This document shows positions 7,072 through 12,505 of a DNA stretch of 12,505 nucleotides, in pieces. The notes beneath the pieces are model-generated. The model was given only the letters and a program-made list of their open reading frames with translations, was not told where the DNA came from and did not search any database. Position 1 is the stretch's first letter. Every line of letters starts with the position of its first letter. Source of the DNA: Minisyncoccota bacterium (GTDB lineage: Bacteria > Patescibacteriota > Minisyncoccia > Phycocordibacterales > UBA5272); the NCBI GenBank assembly GCA_022843645.1, contig JALHNF010000017.1, positions 1-12,505 of the forward strand. Reading direction: 5' to 3'. Position numbers and translations under genes: made by a program.

Positions 7072-7746
7072 ATGCAATTTTCTAAATACATTCTTTCATT
7101 CATTATTACCGCAAGTATCTTCGGAGCCGCGTTTCTTTTGTCGGAGTACTTAAGCGATAAAAAAGTCGAAGACATCACCTCAATTGAGCAACGGATTTCT
7201 CTTGACATTCTTTCGTCAGAGACACAGTTTGACCTCCTTCGTGAAGTTGAATGTTCAAACGTAAACAACTCAATTCTCTCTGGCGAAATAGGTACTTTGG
7301 GAGACAAGCTCACACGCCTCGAAAGCGAGCGTGGCACACTCGACAGCGAGACGCTCTATCTCAAGCAATACTATTCGCTGCTTCAAATCAAAGATTATCT
7401 TTTAAGTAAACGTCTCTCTGAAACCTGCAACAAAAAGACAGTGTTTTTGATTTACCTCTACGAAAACAAAGACACCTGTCCAACATGTGAAAGCCAAGGC
7501 TATGTGCTCACCGAAGTACGCAAGCAATATCCTGACTTACGTGTGTATTCGTTTGACACCAACCTCGACCTCTCAGCCATTAAAACACTTTTGAGCCTTT
7601 ATAAAGTCGAGCCAGAGCGCCCAGCTATTATCATTCAAGGAAAGCCGTATTATGGATTTCAGTCTCTAGAAGCACTTGATGCGCTTCTTCCGCAATCACT
7701 CAAAGCAACTTCTACATCCGCAACATCAACACCGAAAAAGAAATAA
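7072..7746 (+). CDS. Membrane-anchored thioredoxin-like protein
   Basis: A 224-residue protein with an N-terminal membrane anchor (about 5-25, ILSFIITASIFGAAFLLSEY), a helical probable coiled-coil region (about 35-115), and a C-terminal domain that looks like a thioredoxin fold. Strand TVFLIYLY is followed by the CPTC motif at 136-139, then LRVYSFDTN and PERPAIII with a candidate cis-proline at 184. The tail is rich in Ser/Thr/Lys. The CxxC suggests a thiol-disulfide role outside the membrane, perhaps for partners such as the nearby eight-cysteine exported protein, but that link is only inferred. No Shine-Dalgarno site is present. I have no family name. Confidence 0.85.
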   Translation: MQFSKYILSFIITASIFGAAFLLSEYLSDKKVEDITSIEQRISLDILSSETQFDLLREVECSNVNNSILSGEIGTLGDKLTRLESERGTLDSETLYLKQYYSLLQIKDYLLSKRLSETCNKKTVFLIYLYENKDTCPTCESQGYVLTEVRKQYPDLRVYSFDTNLDLSAIKTLLSLYKVEPERPAIIIQGKPYYGFQSLEALDALLPQSLKATSTSATSTPKKK

Positions 7747-7751
7747 AAAAA

Positions 7752-7786
7752 CTCCAAGACACAGATGTGCTTAGAGTATTGTTTTC
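7752..7786 (+). terminator. Probable terminator of the thioredoxin-like gene
   Basis: An imperfect hairpin (CTC/GAG, AAG/CTT, CAC/GTG pairs) at 7752-7776, starting 6 nt after the stop, is followed by TATTGTTTTC. It resembles an intrinsic terminator with mismatches. Confidence 0.55.
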
Positions 7787-7808
7787 GAGAGCGGCATATG
7801 CCGCTCTC
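7787..7808. repeat. 22-bp perfect palindrome between convergent genes
   Basis: Half-sites GAGAGCGGCAT and ATGCCGCTCTC abut with no gap; as RNA they form a 9-bp stem with an AUAU loop. It lies between the ends of the plus-strand thioredoxin-like gene and the minus-strand zinc-ribbon gene. No T tract follows on either strand, so it may act as a barrier, an RNA 3' stabiliser or a protein-binding site. Confidence 0.9.
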
Positions 7809-7823
7809 CATATTGAAATATAT

Positions 7824-8072
7824 TCAGTGCCAGGCTCCACAAGAACATGGACCAGTAGGCCGGTCACACCTCACACCAGCATTCGTTCCAAAACCCTGAA
7901 GGCCGGGTTCCGACACCGTAGTATCTCGACATACTGGGCATTTATCTTCTTTCAGGAACATGTTCGCCGTTACACGGTTGCAACAGGCACAACACTTAGC
8001 AAGCCCGTTCAATATCAAGGCAGTGTCATCGGCAGTCTCATTGCCTCCATAGGGCCAAAACTCTTCAAGCAT
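7824..8072 (-). CDS. Small zinc-ribbon-like protein
   Basis: An 82-residue protein I do not recognise. CCACC at 27-31 provides C-x-x-C, paired with CPVC at 45-48, a zinc-ribbon arrangement. The C-terminus adds C69 and CSC at 76-78, perhaps a second metal site. There is no signal peptide or membrane segment, so it is probably cytoplasmic. The ATG at 8072 is chosen because AGGAG lies 6 nt upstream; a GTG directly before it would be only 3 nt from that site. It has its own promoter and a leader of about 95 nt. Its leader (TACAAAAAAAGGAGAG) resembles that of the Cys-rich exported protein (TACAAAAGGAGAG), so the two may be handled alike. Support comes from signals and cysteine spacing, not homology. 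Confidence 0.65.
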   Translation of the reverse strand: MLEEFWPYGGNETADDTALILNGLAKCCACCNRVTANMFLKEDKCPVCRDTTVSEPGLQGFGTNAGVRCDRPTGPCSCGAWH

Positions 8073-8168
8073 CACTCTCTCCTTTTTTTGTACAACTACA
8101 TAATTACTACCATGAAGTAATTCTTGCGTCTATACATAAAACCCCCTGTTTAGGGTTACCTTTGTCCA
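8073..8168 (-). promoter_or_regulatory. Structured 5' leader of the zinc-ribbon gene
   Basis: About 95 nt lie between the predicted start site near 8168 and the ATG. Two hairpins are visible: AACCC/GGGTT at 8140-8157, followed by a short T run, and a 7-bp AATTACT/AGTAATT stem at 8102-8122. The Shine-Dalgarno AGGAG is at the end. This is far longer than the leaders of neighbouring genes. I do not recognise a known riboswitch. Confidence 0.4.
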
Positions 8169-8174
8169 ATTAGA

Positions 8175-8202
8175 ACTATACTATTAAACAACTTTAAGTC
8201 AA
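8175..8202 (-). promoter_or_regulatory. Promoter of the zinc-ribbon gene
   Basis: TTGACT (8197-8202), 16-nt spacer, TATAGT (8175-8180) on the minus strand, located just after the Nudix stop codon. Confidence 0.65.
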
Positions 8203-8239
8203 GTTTAGATTGGAGTGCTTGAGTTTGATACAGCCAACT

Positions 8240-8800
8240 CTACCCAAACAACACCTTCTCTACCTCTTTCCTAAAATTTAGATCTGTCTTTGCTTTGAGC
8301 ATGTAATAGCGAAAGCCTTTGTCTCGAAACTTTGGGTGCTCATGAAGATCAAGAAATTGGTCAAGCGTCACTCGCTTTGAAACAATCTTTTCAGACGCTT
8401 CGTTTTGAGGTGTACCCACTTTTGTGAGATCGCGCGCAACAAAATAGTAAATTGCCCAGTCAGTTTTTGGAAAATCTGTATGTACGTGTATTTGTTTCCA
8501 GGTCTTTGCCTGATATCCAGTTTCTTCTTCAAGTTCACGCTGCGCTAGTAAGAGCGGATCTTCCTCATATGTGTCCGCCCCACCGCCAGGAAGGGATATA
8601 AAAGGAGCGTGGCCTGGCTGTTCTTCTTCATTTATTAAAATAGTCCCGTCTTCAAATACAGGGAAAACAATCGCCGAATGTTTGCGACGGAGATATTCAA
8701 ATGTTCGAAATGTGCCATCAAACATTTCTTGTTGCCATTGATAGACATCAAATACAACACCTTCAAACACTTTTGTAGCGTGATCGGGAATCTTTTTCAT
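8240..8800 (-). CDS. Nudix hydrolase, ADP-ribose pyrophosphatase-like
   Basis: A 186-residue cytoplasmic hydrolase of nucleoside diphosphates linked to another group. The Nudix box (G-x5-E-x7-R-E-U-x-E-E-x-G-U) is complete at residues 74-96: G74, E80, RELEEETGY at 88-96. It is preceded by SAIVFPVFEDGTILINEEEQPG and LPGGG, the usual strand order of ADP-ribose/GDP-sugar pyrophosphatases; the exact substrate cannot be read. The ATG lies 2 nt after the CCA of tRNA-Thr on the same strand, leaving no room for a promoter or Shine-Dalgarno site outside the tRNA. The gene is therefore probably transcribed with the tRNA and released as a nearly leaderless mRNA on tRNA 3' processing. Confidence 0.92.
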   Translation of the reverse strand: MKKIPDHATKVFEGVVFDVYQWQQEMFDGTFRTFEYLRRKHSAIVFPVFEDGTILINEEEQPGHAPFISLPGGGADTYEEDPLLLAQRELEEETGYQAKTWKQIHVHTDFPKTDWAIYYFVARDLTKVGTPQNEASEKIVSKRVTLDQFLDLHEHPKFRDKGFRYYMLKAKTDLNFRKEVEKVLFG

Positions 8801-8802
8801 TA

Positions 8803-8878
8803 TGGAGCCAGCAGTCGGGCTTGAACCGACGACCTATGGTTTACAAAACCATTGCTCTACCAACTGAGCTATGCTGGC
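8803..8878 (-). tRNA. tRNA-Thr (anticodon UGU)
   Basis: The 76-nt gene folds cleanly: acceptor GCCAGCA/TGCTGGC, D stem GCTC/GAGC, anticodon stem ATGGT/ACCAT with loop TTTGTAA (anticodon TGT, reading ACA), variable loop AGGTC, T stem GTCGG/CCGAC with loop TTCAAGC, discriminator T and an encoded CCA. G1-C72 and C2-G71 agree with threonine identity. Confidence 0.96.
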
Positions 8879-8889
8879 ATGTGTCGTAG
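8860..8889 (-). repeat. 30-bp direct repeat, copy 2 (part of tRNA-Thr)
   Basis: This covers the first 19 nt of tRNA-Thr plus 11 nt upstream and is identical to 9024-9053, with an offset of 164 nt. It marks a local duplication of the tRNA 5' end and flank. Confidence 0.95.
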
Positions 8890-8891
8890 AC

Positions 8892-8920
8892 ATTGTATGT
8901 GCTTTCAAAACCGTTTGCAA
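8892..8920 (-). promoter_or_regulatory. Promoter of tRNA-Thr (and Nudix gene)
   Basis: TTGCAA (8915-8920), 17-nt spacer, TACAAT (8892-8897) on the minus strand; expected start near 8885, about 7 nt before the mature tRNA. The -35 is built from the decayed anticodon region of the upstream tRNA copy. Confidence 0.55.
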
Positions 8921-9042
8921 GGAAACCATTGCTCTTCCGTTTTAGTCTGTCTCGTTTCACTTCGACATCGACTAATCCGTCTTACGACGGACCACCGAAA
9001 ACATGCAGCAGTGCATGTTTTCGCCAACTGAGCTATGCTGGC
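8908..9042 (-). pseudogene. Broken tRNA-Thr copy interrupted in the D loop
   Basis: On the minus strand the copy begins with the same 19 nt as tRNA-Thr (GCCAGCATAGCTCAGTTGG, 9042-9024). It is then interrupted by 88 nt and resumes with AGAGCAATGGTTT (8935-8923), identical to the D-stem 3' side and anticodon stem. A decayed anticodon region follows (CCTTGCAAAC against TTGTAAAC), and similarity then fades. There is no T arm and no matching acceptor 3' strand, so it cannot fold as a tRNA. It is most simply a tandem duplicate of tRNA-Thr that was invaded and then decayed. Confidence 0.75.
8936..9023 (-). repeat. Three-hairpin insert within the tRNA copy
   Basis: The 88-nt insert holds three consecutive stems on the minus strand. 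The first is a perfect 12-bp stem (CGAAAACATGCA, loop CTGC). The second is a 6-bp TCCGTC/GACGGA stem capped by GTAA, a GNRA tetraloop. The third pairs TTAGTC with GACTAA and, inside it, TGTC with GACA. It has no coding frame and looks like a palindromic repeat unit or structured RNA. I do not recognise the family. Confidence 0.7.
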
Positions 9043-9053
9043 ATGTGTCGTAG
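9024..9053 (-). repeat. 30-bp direct repeat, copy 1 (start of the broken tRNA)
   Basis: Identical to 8860-8889, comprising 11 nt of upstream flank and the first 19 nt of the tRNA. Confidence 0.95.
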
Positions 9054-9081
9054 CCATCTCTGACAACGCATTTTATTTTAC

Positions 9082-9109
9082 ATTATAGGACCGTTTTTTC
9101 CTATAACAA
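9082..9109 (-). promoter_or_regulatory. Promoter reading into the broken tRNA and tRNA-Thr
   Basis: TTGTTA (9104-9109), 16-nt spacer, TATAAT (9082-9087) on the minus strand; expected start near 9075. TATAGG...CCTATA forms a dyad across the spacer and -10, and a CCTCAT/ATGAGG palindrome at 9110-9122 sits just upstream. Transcripts from here would carry the hairpin insert. Confidence 0.5.
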
Positions 9110-9125
9110 CCTCATCATGAGGAAA

Positions 9126-9515
9126 CTACTCTCTCTGTTCTTTTTCAATTTGCTTTTTGTACTCTTTCAAATGACTCCAAAAAAAAGATACTGAGACTTT
9201 GCTTTTAACGGCATTTTTTACAAATTGGTTCCGCGCAAACGCATACGCACTATTTGCAAATGCTTTTACATAGTAGAGCACTCGTACGAGTATATGGAAA
9301 ATATACTGAAATGCAAGCTTCTTGAGTGCGGACATGCTTCGGTACGTGCCTCTGTACAGCCGGAAAAGGGCAAAATACACTTCCCCAAGCCCGCCATGCT
9401 CGCCATACATCTCAGGCACAAACCCTGCCGCAACCTGTGCCGCTCTCCGTCTCAAAACTACAATGAGAAGAAGAAGAGTGCAGAAGCCAAGCGAAAGAAG
9501 TATGTATGGCATCAT
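9126..9515 (-). CDS. Small membrane protein downstream of tsf, unknown function
   Basis: 129 residues with one clear membrane segment at about 4-21 (YILLSLGFCTLLLLIVVL) followed by an RRR stop-transfer motif, then a long basic, aromatic-rich helical region and a charged end (KEYKKQIEKEQRE). The Arg-rich flank suggests the C-terminal part is cytoplasmic. It starts 12 nt after the tsf stop, so it is probably the last gene of the rpsB-tsf transcript. Two consecutive ATG codons open it (9515 and 9512), with no Shine-Dalgarno site. I do not recognise the family. Confidence 0.75.
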   Translation of the reverse strand: MMPYILLSLGFCTLLLLIVVLRRRAAQVAAGFVPEMYGEHGGLGEVYFALFRLYRGTYRSMSALKKLAFQYIFHILVRVLYYVKAFANSAYAFARNQFVKNAVKSKVSVSFFWSHLKEYKKQIEKEQRE

Positions 9516-9527
9516 ACAACAAAGGGT

Positions 9528-10064
9528 TTAGTTGCCGTATCGTGTCATGTGTGCAATAACAATGTTCTCGCCAAATTTCTGAATTGCCTGAGCAATAAGA
9601 TCTCGCACAGAAAGGTCGCCATTTTTCACAAACGGCTGCTCGAGGAGTACCAACTCTTTGATGCGGGCTTCAAGATCATCCCCACCTTCCGCTTTGATTT
9701 CAGCCAAAGCTGCATCAGTGATGTCTTCTCGTTTGATAAATCGAGGATTCATTGATGCGACTTGCATTGCAATGTCTTTAGCAAGTATTTTGATTTCTTC
9801 GTTTTGAGACACGAAATCCGTCTCACACATAAGGTCAACAAGCACACCCATGCCCCCTGTTGGGTGAATGTACGAAGCAACCGCATGGCTTCCAAGCTCT
9901 CGGTCTGACTTCTTTGCTGCTACTGCTGCACTGCGCTCTTTGAGGAAATCTATCGCCTTTGCCATGTCGCCTCCTGACTCCTCAAGCGCTTTACGGCATT
10001 CAGCAATAGAAATACCAGTCTTTTCTCGAAGCTCTTTTACCATCTCGATTGAAATAATTGTCAT
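9528..10064 (-). CDS. tsf: Elongation factor Ts
   Basis: Nucleotide-exchange factor that releases GDP from EF-Tu. The 178 residues show the N-terminal UBA-like domain (VKELREKTGISIAECRKALEES at about 9-30), the KKSDRE linker and the conserved TDFV at 82-85 that contacts EF-Tu. It is much shorter than the 283-residue E. coli protein and closer to the compact Thermus type. It follows rpsB by 26 nt, the standard rpsB-tsf pair. TATAAT 9 nt before the ATG could add a transcript with an almost absent leader; no Shine-Dalgarno site is visible. Confidence 0.97.
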   Translation of the reverse strand: MTIISIEMVKELREKTGISIAECRKALEESGGDMAKAIDFLKERSAAVAAKKSDRELGSHAVASYIHPTGGMGVLVDLMCETDFVSQNEEIKILAKDIAMQVASMNPRFIKREDITDAALAEIKAEGGDDLEARIKELVLLEQPFVKNGDLSVRDLIAQAIQKFGENIVIAHMTRYGN

Positions 10065-10073
10065 AGTGCAATA

Positions 10074-10079
10074 ATTATA
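10074..10079 (-). promoter_or_regulatory. Possible internal -10 for tsf
   Basis: A consensus TATAAT lies in the rpsB-tsf gap, 9 nt before the tsf ATG, giving a predicted leader of 2-3 nt. No clear -35 accompanies it. Confidence 0.35.
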
Positions 10080-10090
10080 CCTCTAAAAAA

Positions 10091-10789
10091 CTACTTTGTT
10101 TCTGGTACGCGAGCATTTTTTAATGCACTCTCGATATGATTGAGAAAGAATTTGAGACTTGCTTGCGATGCATCGTTTGCAACGATTGGATAATCAATTC
10201 CCGAGATATTGCAGTCAGTGTTTGAGATAGACACAACAGGAATATGCATGAAGTTTGCTTCTTTCACAGCGGTATCTTCAGCAAGTGAGTCAACAACAAA
10301 AAGTACTGCGGGAAGTTGTTTCATTTCAGAAAGTCCGCCAAAGCTTTGATCCATTTTTTCAATACTTCGGTCGATCAAAAGTCGCTCTTTTTTTGTATAC
10401 ACAGAGAGTTCGCCTTTTTCTTTTTTTGAAAGAAGGTCTTGCAATTTTTCGATACGCTTCTTGATTTCCCCAAAGTTTGTAAGAGTGCCTCCAATCCAAC
10501 GATTGGTAGAGTATGGCATACGAAGCGCAAGTGCTGTTTCTTTTGTGATTTGCTGGGCCTCTGGCTTGTTGCCAGCAAAAAGAATCTGCTTGCCTCCACG
10601 AATTGCATCACCCAAAACCTTGATCGCTGTTTCGAGTTGCGCTTCTGTCTTAGAAAGGTCGATGAGGTCGCTTCTGTCTTTGGTAGCGTACAAAAAAGGC
10701 TTTATCGAAGGGTGTCTTCGAGTACGAGTGTAGCCGTAGTGCGCCCCCGCAGCAACCATGGTATCAATAAGGTTTCCCTGTGTATTCAT
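10091..10789 (-). CDS. rpsB: Small-subunit ribosomal protein S2
   Basis: 232 residues, close to the usual S2 length. Conserved blocks are AGAHYGYTRTRRHPSIKPF, LIDLSKT, RWIGGTLTNF, the coiled-coil insertion around residues 105-145 (IEKLQDLLSKKEKGEL) and the C-terminal SNTDCNISGIDYPIVANDAS. It binds the 30S head-body junction near S1's usual site. It heads the rpsB-tsf transcript with a recognisable promoter. The expected leader is only about 8 nt and has no Shine-Dalgarno site. Confidence 0.97.
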   Translation of the reverse strand: MNTQGNLIDTMVAAGAHYGYTRTRRHPSIKPFLYATKDRSDLIDLSKTEAQLETAIKVLGDAIRGGKQILFAGNKPEAQQITKETALALRMPYSTNRWIGGTLTNFGEIKKRIEKLQDLLSKKEKGELSVYTKKERLLIDRSIEKMDQSFGGLSEMKQLPAVLFVVDSLAEDTAVKEANFMHIPVVSISNTDCNISGIDYPIVANDASQASLKFFLNHIESALKNARVPETK

Positions 10790-10804
10790 ATAATTTATTG
10801 GGCA

Positions 10805-10833
10805 ATAGTATCAGATATATTGTCAAAATTCAA
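10805..10833 (-). promoter_or_regulatory. rpsB promoter
   Basis: TTGAAT (10828-10833), 17-nt spacer, TACTAT (10805-10810) on the minus strand; expected start near 10798, about 8 nt before the ATG. A nearby TTGACA (10821-10826) is wrongly spaced from this -10. Confidence 0.65.
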
Positions 10834-10870
10834 GGGTCGGGTTGTAACGTATAGCCAGAAGGCCCGCGGA

Positions 10871-11788
10871 TTAAACTTTTATAAGCGAAGCAACAAAAGT
10901 CTCCCCTGTGTCGTACGTCGTATAAGCCAAGCCTGTTTTTTCAAGTTCTCTTTCAAGATCACTTTTATAATAACGAAGTGACTGAAGAACCAAGATCTCA
11001 TCTCCAATAACAACACCTAAAGCCTTGAGTTCATCATTAAGCTGAAGTATGGTACACCATGTTCGGTTGTTCTCATCAACACGTAGCTCAGACACATGGA
11101 CTCCAACTACCAAACCAAGAAGTTCTAATTTGTCTTTACAAAGATCTCCTACAATATTCTGATACACCTCACGAATCAGACTCATATCTATACGCTCTTT
11201 AATCTGAGTATTCAAAAATATATACCCCCCTGATCCAGCGATTGCTGTCATGAGCCTAATCACTTCTTGAGAGTTATAATTAGAAAACGTGAGGCCTAGA
11301 GAGACAAATCGTGGACCACTTATATCAGTAAGCACAGAAGGAAGCTCCTCGAAGGCGCTTTTAATGGGTTGTGTCGGTATAGACTGTTTTTCTGCGTAGT
11401 CTTTAGCCAACCTTAAGTAGTAATCACTGATGTCGACTGGTACATATCTGAATATCTTATTTTGATTCTTGCACGCGTCAAAGAAAAATTGCTCTTTATG
11501 TTCTGTACCGGGACCAAGATCAATAAACACAAAATCATCTGGTAATTCAACAACGACTTGGGAGGCTATATCTTTCAAATATTCGTGCTCTGGAGCAGTG
11601 ACGAGTTTATAATATGGCGTATCGGTATTTTGCACATTGATATACACCTCTTCACCTGATGGCATATAAAGAAGTAGCGAGTCGGAAAAATCCCACTTTC
11701 CGTCCTCAAGTTTTTTAAAAGAGTTTTTTGCGCGTTCCACAAACCATGTGCGTGTATATCTTTCAGTGTTTAATGTTTCTTGTGACAT
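10871..11788 (-). CDS. EgtD-like SAM-dependent methyltransferase
   Basis: 305 residues of the Methyltransf_33 type, whose characterised member EgtD trimethylates histidine for ergothioneine synthesis. Visible features are the SAM-binding loop FVFIDLGPGTEHKEQF, YVPVDIS, a LGLTFSNYN block matching the family's LG-S/T-x-x-GN loop, and a C-terminal GDEILVLQSLRYYK block that aligns without gaps to the EgtD motif around T-E-V-S. There the Glu that contacts histidine in EgtD (E282 in the mycobacterial enzyme, from memory) is Leu268, while Ser270 is kept. Histidine may therefore not be the substrate. The second Met (11788) is preferred over 11806 because AGGAG lies 9 nt before it. It sits between prfA and rpsB, with no other ergothioneine gene in the window. 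Confidence 0.8.
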   Translation of the reverse strand: MSQETLNTERYTRTWFVERAKNSFKKLEDGKWDFSDSLLLYMPSGEEVYINVQNTDTPYYKLVTAPEHEYLKDIASQVVVELPDDFVFIDLGPGTEHKEQFFFDACKNQNKIFRYVPVDISDYYLRLAKDYAEKQSIPTQPIKSAFEELPSVLTDISGPRFVSLGLTFSNYNSQEVIRLMTAIAGSGGYIFLNTQIKERIDMSLIREVYQNIVGDLCKDKLELLGLVVGVHVSELRVDENNRTWCTILQLNDELKALGVVIGDEILVLQSLRYYKSDLERELEKTGLAYTTYDTGETFVASLIKV

Positions 11789-11839
11789 TTGTTTTTTCTC
11801 CTGCATACTGAGCTACTCTCTTAAAATAAATTGCCCAAA

Positions 11840-12505
11840 TTAATCATCGTCGCCTTCCCCTGCCTCGCCCACCCCACCACTTGCCTCAGCAGCTTGTAAT
11901 GCTTCAAAAATCGCTCCTGCCTGCCCTTCCATGATTCGAGGCAGCGAGTGCCATGACTGCTTGATACGATGGTCGGTGATGCGATCTTGCAGGTAATTGT
12001 ACGTTCGTATTTTTTCTGACCGACTTCCCGTTCCTACCTGTGAGCGTTTTTCATCCGAGAACTTTTTTGCATCCTCTTCGGCTTTCATTTGCTCGAGTTT
12101 TGCCAAAAGCATTTGCATCGCACGCTCGCGGTTTTTGAGCTGGCTGCGCTCTACTGTACAGCGCACCGCGATACCTGTTGGCTTATGAATAAGTCGCACC
12201 GCGGTCTCTACTTTGTTTACGTTTTGCCCACCAGCTCCACCTGAACGCGATGTCTCCATTTCTATATCAGCCGGACTTACTACGATAGTTGTCTTCTCAC
12301 GAAGTGGCGTAATCGCCACGGTGACAGTTGAGGTGTGCACACGGCCATTTTTTTCTGTTTCAGGTACTCGCTGTACACGATGAACACCTGTTTCGTATTT
12401 CAAATACGAATACGCGTCTTTACCTTTTATTTCGATCGACACATCTTTATACCCCCCATTGTCAGAAAGCGAGCTGTCCACCACATTTGTACTCCAACCT
12501 TTTGT
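11840..12505 (-). CDS. prfA: Peptide chain release factor 1, 5' part outside window
   Basis: The last 221 residues of RF1, which releases finished protein at UAA and UAG. The codon-recognition tripeptide is P-E-T (P-x-T type, within HRVQRVPETEKNGRVHTS), which sets it apart from RF2 (SPF). The catalytic GGQ lies 42 residues later in SGGAGGQNVNKVET, and GTGSRSEKIRTYN plus ITDHRI are typical RF1 sequences. The C-terminus carries a Gly- and Asp-rich acidic tail (GEAGEGDDD). The frame continues past 12505, so the start is not visible. The next gene begins 51 nt downstream. Confidence 0.97.
   Translation of the reverse strand, partial: TKGWSTNVVDSSLSDNGGYKDVSIEIKGKDAYSYLKYETGVHRVQRVPETEKNGRVHTSTVTVAITPLREKTTIVVSPADIEMETSRSGGAGGQNVNKVETAVRLIHKPTGIAVRCTVERSQLKNRERAMQMLLAKLEQMKAEEDAKKFSDEKRSQVGTGSRSEKIRTYNYLQDRITDHRIKQSWHSLPRIMEGQAGAIFEALQAAEASGGVGEAGEGDDD

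Noticed and set aside
7767..8120. Plus-strand open frame of 117 codons
   Set aside because: It runs through the terminator hairpin, the palindrome and the antisense of the zinc-ribbon gene, which has better promoter, ribosome-binding site and cysteine-motif support.
8936..9023. Group I or other self-splicing intron in a tRNA gene
   Set aside because: The insert is only 88 nt and has no P7/core-like elements, and the downstream half of the interrupted copy lacks a T arm and acceptor strand, so splicing would not restore a tRNA.
8860..9053. CRISPR array, from the repeated 30-mer
   Set aside because: There are only two copies; they are explained by tRNA duplication, the interval is 134 nt, and no cas genes are nearby.
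11789..11806. Upstream Met as start of the EgtD-like protein
   Set aside because: The AGGAG lies within these codons, 9 nt before the ATG at 11788, and the extra residues (MQEKKQ) are what a translated Shine-Dalgarno would give.
11840..12505. Release factor 2 instead of RF1
   Set aside because: The tripeptide is P-E-T with the RF1 spacing to GGQ, and the GTGSRSEKIRTYN block is RF1-like.

Overview
The window looks like chromosomal DNA of a Candidate Phyla Radiation (Patescibacteria, probably Parcubacteria-type) bacterium. The grounds are trimmed housekeeping proteins (PheS without its N-terminal arm, PheT without the EMAP-like tRNA-binding domain, short EF-Ts), very tight spacing, few Shine-Dalgarno sites, and a large protein ending in a C-terminal module that I recall from Parcubacteria proteins. 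TGA is used as an ordinary stop (pheS, the zinc-ribbon gene), so nothing suggests a recoded UGA. The lineage is inference; no 16S gene is present.

Layout, left to right. A truncated sugar-nucleotidyltransferase-like gene (minus) opens the window. Next is a minus-strand operon read from 5071 down to 314: pheS, pheT, then a 697-residue protein combining a GNAT-like region, a PcfJ-like region and a CPR C-terminal module. A Cys-rich exported protein (minus) and a membrane family 2 glycosyltransferase (plus) diverge from overlapping promoters near 5700. A 27-bp perfect inverted repeat separates the glycosyltransferase from a membrane-anchored thioredoxin-like protein (plus). That gene converges on a small zinc-ribbon protein (minus) across a terminator-like hairpin and a 22-bp palindrome.

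The right half is all minus strand: prfA (5' part outside the window), an EgtD-like methyltransferase, rpsB, tsf, a small membrane protein, a broken tRNA copy carrying three hairpins, an intact tRNA-Thr(UGU), and a Nudix hydrolase whose ATG lies two bases after the tRNA CCA. Most of the recognisable genes serve translation (pheST, prfA, rpsB, tsf, tRNA-Thr). The others are envelope or thiol-related proteins or are uncharacterised.

Two styles of translation initiation are visible. Several genes have a -10-like hexamer 6-7 nt before the ATG and no Shine-Dalgarno site, which suggests leaderless mRNAs. Three genes (Cys-rich exported protein, zinc ribbon, EgtD-like) have clear AGGAG sites. The best candidates for something new are the GNAT/PcfJ/CPR-module protein, the hairpin-bearing tRNA duplicate upstream of tRNA-Thr/Nudix, the long perfect hairpin, and an EgtD-like enzyme that appears to have lost one histidine-binding residue. 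I found no complete mobile element, CRISPR array or obvious defence system.
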